NCBI GenBank assembly: GCA_016793445.1
Contig: JAEUME010000005.1
Span: 186,001-250,000 of the forward strand
Direction: 5' to 3'
Source of the DNA: Hyphomicrobium sp.
GTDB lineage: Bacteria > Pseudomonadota > Alphaproteobacteria > Rhizobiales > Hyphomicrobiaceae
Length of the DNA: 64,000 bases
The notes below the pieces were generated by a model. It did no database searches and was not told the origin of the DNA. It worked only from the letters and a program-made list of their open reading frames with translations. The position numbers and the translations under genes were made by a program. Below are positions 62,901-64,000 of this stretch, piece by piece. Position 1 is the first letter of the stretch. Every line of letters begins with the position of its first letter.

Positions 62901-63556
62901 CTCGCCTGGCTCAACCATTTGCGCTCGGCGATCATGCGCGTCAGCAACTCATCGAAGCCGGCATCGGATGCATAGCCGACGGCCACGGTGAGCGCTTTGC
63001 CGAGAGGGCTCTCCGGCCTTGCCGTCGCCTGCGCGATCGTTGCGTCGATGGCCCGTGTGACGATCTCGCGCTTCTTGGCATCATCCAGGATGCGGAAGCC
63101 CGGCGGCACATTGGCTTCGAGCGGAAAGCGCTGCAATAGCCGCTCGGCGAAAGCGTGGATAGTCTGCACCTTCAAGCCGCCGGGCGTCTCGATGGCGACC
63201 GTGAACAGAGTGCGCGCACGGGCGAGATCGCTTGCACTTGGCTCAAGGCCCGTCAGCTTGGCGAGTGTCGCTGTGAGGTACTCCTCCTCCGCCGTTACCC
63301 ACTCCGCCAGCTTGTCGAAGACGCGCTTCGACATCTCGGCCGCTGCCGCCTTGGTGTAGGTGAGGCAGAGAATGCGCGCAGGTGGCGTGCCGGCAAGCAG
63401 AAGCCGCAGCACGCGGTTGGTCAGCACATGTGTCTTGCCGGTCCCTGCGTTCGCACTCACCCAGGCAGAGCCGGAGGGATCGGCGGCGTTACCCTGCGCG
63501 CGTTCCGTATGGCGGTGGGCGGCATTGATTTCCTCGCGGTCAAGAGGTTTGCTCAC
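59975..63556 (-). CDS. addA: Double-strand break repair helicase-nuclease AddA
   Basis: 1193 residues from GTG 63556, preceded by GGAGGAG that overlaps the addB end. UvrD-type helicase: Walker A WVSANAGTGKTHVLTNRVLRLL, LCLTYTKAAAAEM (motif Ia), HILVDEAQDTSPEQW (Walker B), FAVGDEKQSIYSFQGA, VRVMTVHGAKGLEAPIVFLPDT and LLYVAMTRARDRLYVAG. The C-terminal ~200 residues hold a RecB-like nuclease domain (LKLNGQIDRLAV, LVVDYKTNRPPP with Asp and Lys). Functions with AddB to resect double-strand ends, the alphaproteobacterial counterpart of RecBCD. Six bases downstream of addB. Confidence 0.96.
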   Translation of the reverse strand: MSKPLDREEINAAHRHTERAQGNAADPSGSAWVSANAGTGKTHVLTNRVLRLLLAGTPPARILCLTYTKAAAAEMSKRVFDKLAEWVTAEEEYLTATLAKLTGLEPSASDLARARTLFTVAIETPGGLKVQTIHAFAERLLQRFPLEANVPPGFRILDDAKKREIVTRAIDATIAQATARPESPLGKALTVAVGYASDAGFDELLTRMIAERKWLSQASRIEEGRHADPFTGAERLLRRHFRVRQGMTRSAIEEERAQLLDDDTLRTLRDHLAGGSKSDVTSSKSLANALTARTAKERAKAVCNYLLTASETARDRLMTNGLADSRPDLLTLAQRAQTQMLALTSELKAITVVEATLALYRLADRALQFYEEAKGAAAALDFDDLIERTISLLSTSQSADWVLFKLDGGLDHILVDEAQDTSPEQWAIIEALAREFFSGSGAREDVIRTLFAVGDEKQSIYSFQGAQPERFKQMGELFAEMARQAEALWHDVPLNLSFRTVQPVLDAVDRVFADENRTPGLTASPGRAIRHIASRFGASGLVELWEPETHGEDQDTDPWDPLSETSARAPANRLAERIAATIDGWLKSGEVLPSTGKPVTAGDVLILVRKRNPFAVPMVAALKARRIPVAGSDRVDLTDQIAVKDLIALGDFLTLPEDDLALATVLKGPLFNLTDDDLLAIAPRRKGALWKAFLAHAESTSRYRPAAETLKRWRSKADFIPPFEFYSALLDRDGGRASMLNRLGPEAADSIDEFLELALNYDDGAPPSLTGFLASLRQGGHEVKHDMEHGRNEVRVMTVHGAKGLEAPIVFLPDTCTTANGDSPGLKLLALESAVRQAALPAPVVWAVKGTSSLEGLREAANAKTARDAQERNRLLYVAMTRARDRLYVAGFEGRKRRPADCWYDLIAGALEPMLTSCVANGNDVRRLETPQISAPETPKDTALANHSALALPGFALKRAAAEPQLAVPLAPSRLEPYAPDTEGEPAYRQDKPPGDSFDRPSPLRLAAGGRFLRGTLTHALLEHLPHIPPEKREAAAVAFIERRGAGLSPAARTSIVKEALAVLTDPAFAPIFSPDSRAEVAIAATLPRPAGTGPALKLNGQIDRLAVLEREVLVVDYKTNRPPPLRVEAVAPAYLYQLAAYVLALGEIYPGKQIRAALLWTDGARLMEVPNTVIQTYIRQLWDLDPASLDAP

Positions 63557-63561
63557 GGAGC

Positions 63562-64000
63562 TCACTCCTCCTCGTCCGTATGCGCCGACCACTCGGCGAC
63601 GCGCGCCAGCGTCGCGTAATCGTCGTAGTCGTAGCGGAAGCCTGCGCGGCGCAGCGCCTGATAGGGCGTTTCGGGATCGTCGTAGCGTGTGATGAGCTGT
63701 TCCAATCCCGCGCGCGCGGCCGCGGCGAGCGCCGCCACATCGCCGTTGGAGACGATTTTTTCCTCACCCGGCGGCTCTCCGCCTGAGGCCCGAATGTAGC
63801 GCAGCGCGGACACGGGCTTGCCGGCAAGGCCAGGAAAGCCCGTGTCCCCAAGCGCGATCGCCGCCTCCAGCGGCAACTGCGGTGCGCGTGTGGACTGTAC
63901 GGCTTTCGGCGCGGGCGCCTGACCCGTCTTGTAGTCGGTGATGATGAGACCGTCCGTGCTGTCATCGATACGGTCGGCCCGAGCAGTGAGCCGGAATGGA
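63562..64000 (-). CDS. addB: AddB, nuclease subunit of the AddAB helicase-nuclease (partial, C-terminal part only)
   Basis: The frame is open from the window edge to a stop at 63562; translation from base 63999 gives ~145 residues. It contains LTARADRID, then LIITDYKTGQ and LPLEAAIA, the PD-(D/E)XK motif of RecB-family nucleases (Asp in ITDYK, Lys in YKTG), which lies at the C-terminus of AddB. The gene continues to the right of the window. Its stop codon is followed by five bases and then the addA start, fitting the co-transcribed addB-addA pair. Confidence 0.88.
   Translation of the reverse strand, partial: PFRLTARADRIDDSTDGLIITDYKTGQAPAPKAVQSTRAPQLPLEAAIALGDTGFPGLAGKPVSALRYIRASGGEPPGEEKIVSNGDVAALAAAARAGLEQLITRYDDPETPYQALRRAGFRYDYDDYATLARVAEWSAHTDEEE

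Overview
The window reads as chromosomal DNA of an alphaproteobacterium of the order Hyphomicrobiales (Rhizobiales). The main evidence is gene order: a TIGR02300-family gene divergent from aroA, then cmk, rpsA, sppA, ihfB, a lapA-like gene, trpF-trpB-trpA-accD-folC, trxA and addA/addB, together with a DUF1150-Hsp20 pair, an AccD that has lost most of its zinc-ribbon cysteines, and Omp25-type barrels. DNA is GC-rich with many GTG and TTG starts. A genus cannot be named from sequence alone; a stalked or budding Hyphomicrobium-like relative would fit the CtrA-like sites but is only inference.

Left part (1-12.1 kb): the start of an Omp25-like barrel, manC, a HerA/DUF87-type ATPase, a soluble sensor histidine kinase, a secreted barrel-like protein, then an envelope uptake module: a small secreted protein, exbB, exbD and tonB on the minus strand, divergent from a large TonB-dependent receptor with a proline-rich N-terminus.

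Central part (12.2-27.1 kb): an accessory exopolysaccharide locus of the Wzx/Wzy type. It holds glycosyltransferases, a flippase, an O-antigen-ligase/polymerase-like protein, the initiating polyprenyl-phosphate hexose-1-phosphate transferase (split by a frameshift at a nine-A tract), a Wzz/Wzc-like protein whose kinase motifs have decayed, a BBP2-type outer-membrane barrel, a Wza-like export protein and a methyltransferase. ManC at the left edge could supply GDP-mannose. CtrA-like TTAA-N7-TTAA motifs lie in the divergent promoters of this locus and upstream of the histidine kinase.

27-41 kb is mixed metabolism and stress: a glyoxylate/hydroxypyruvate reductase-type dehydrogenase, DUF1150 and Hsp20, a minimal LuxR-type HTH protein, Uup, a membrane-anchored C13 (legumain-type) peptidase, an alpha/beta hydrolase, YbdD-CstA, a second Omp25-like barrel, an AT-richer orphan gene and tRNA-Ala(GGC).

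41-64 kb is conserved housekeeping (aromatic amino acid, nucleotide, translation, fatty acid, folate and recombination functions). Oddities here are a three-helix membrane extension fused to cytidylate kinase, an extra dehydratase and small membrane gene between cmk and rpsA, and an aldehyde dehydrogenase/isochorismatase/tandem DUF779 cluster in which one DUF779 copy has lost its cysteines. The right edge cuts addB.
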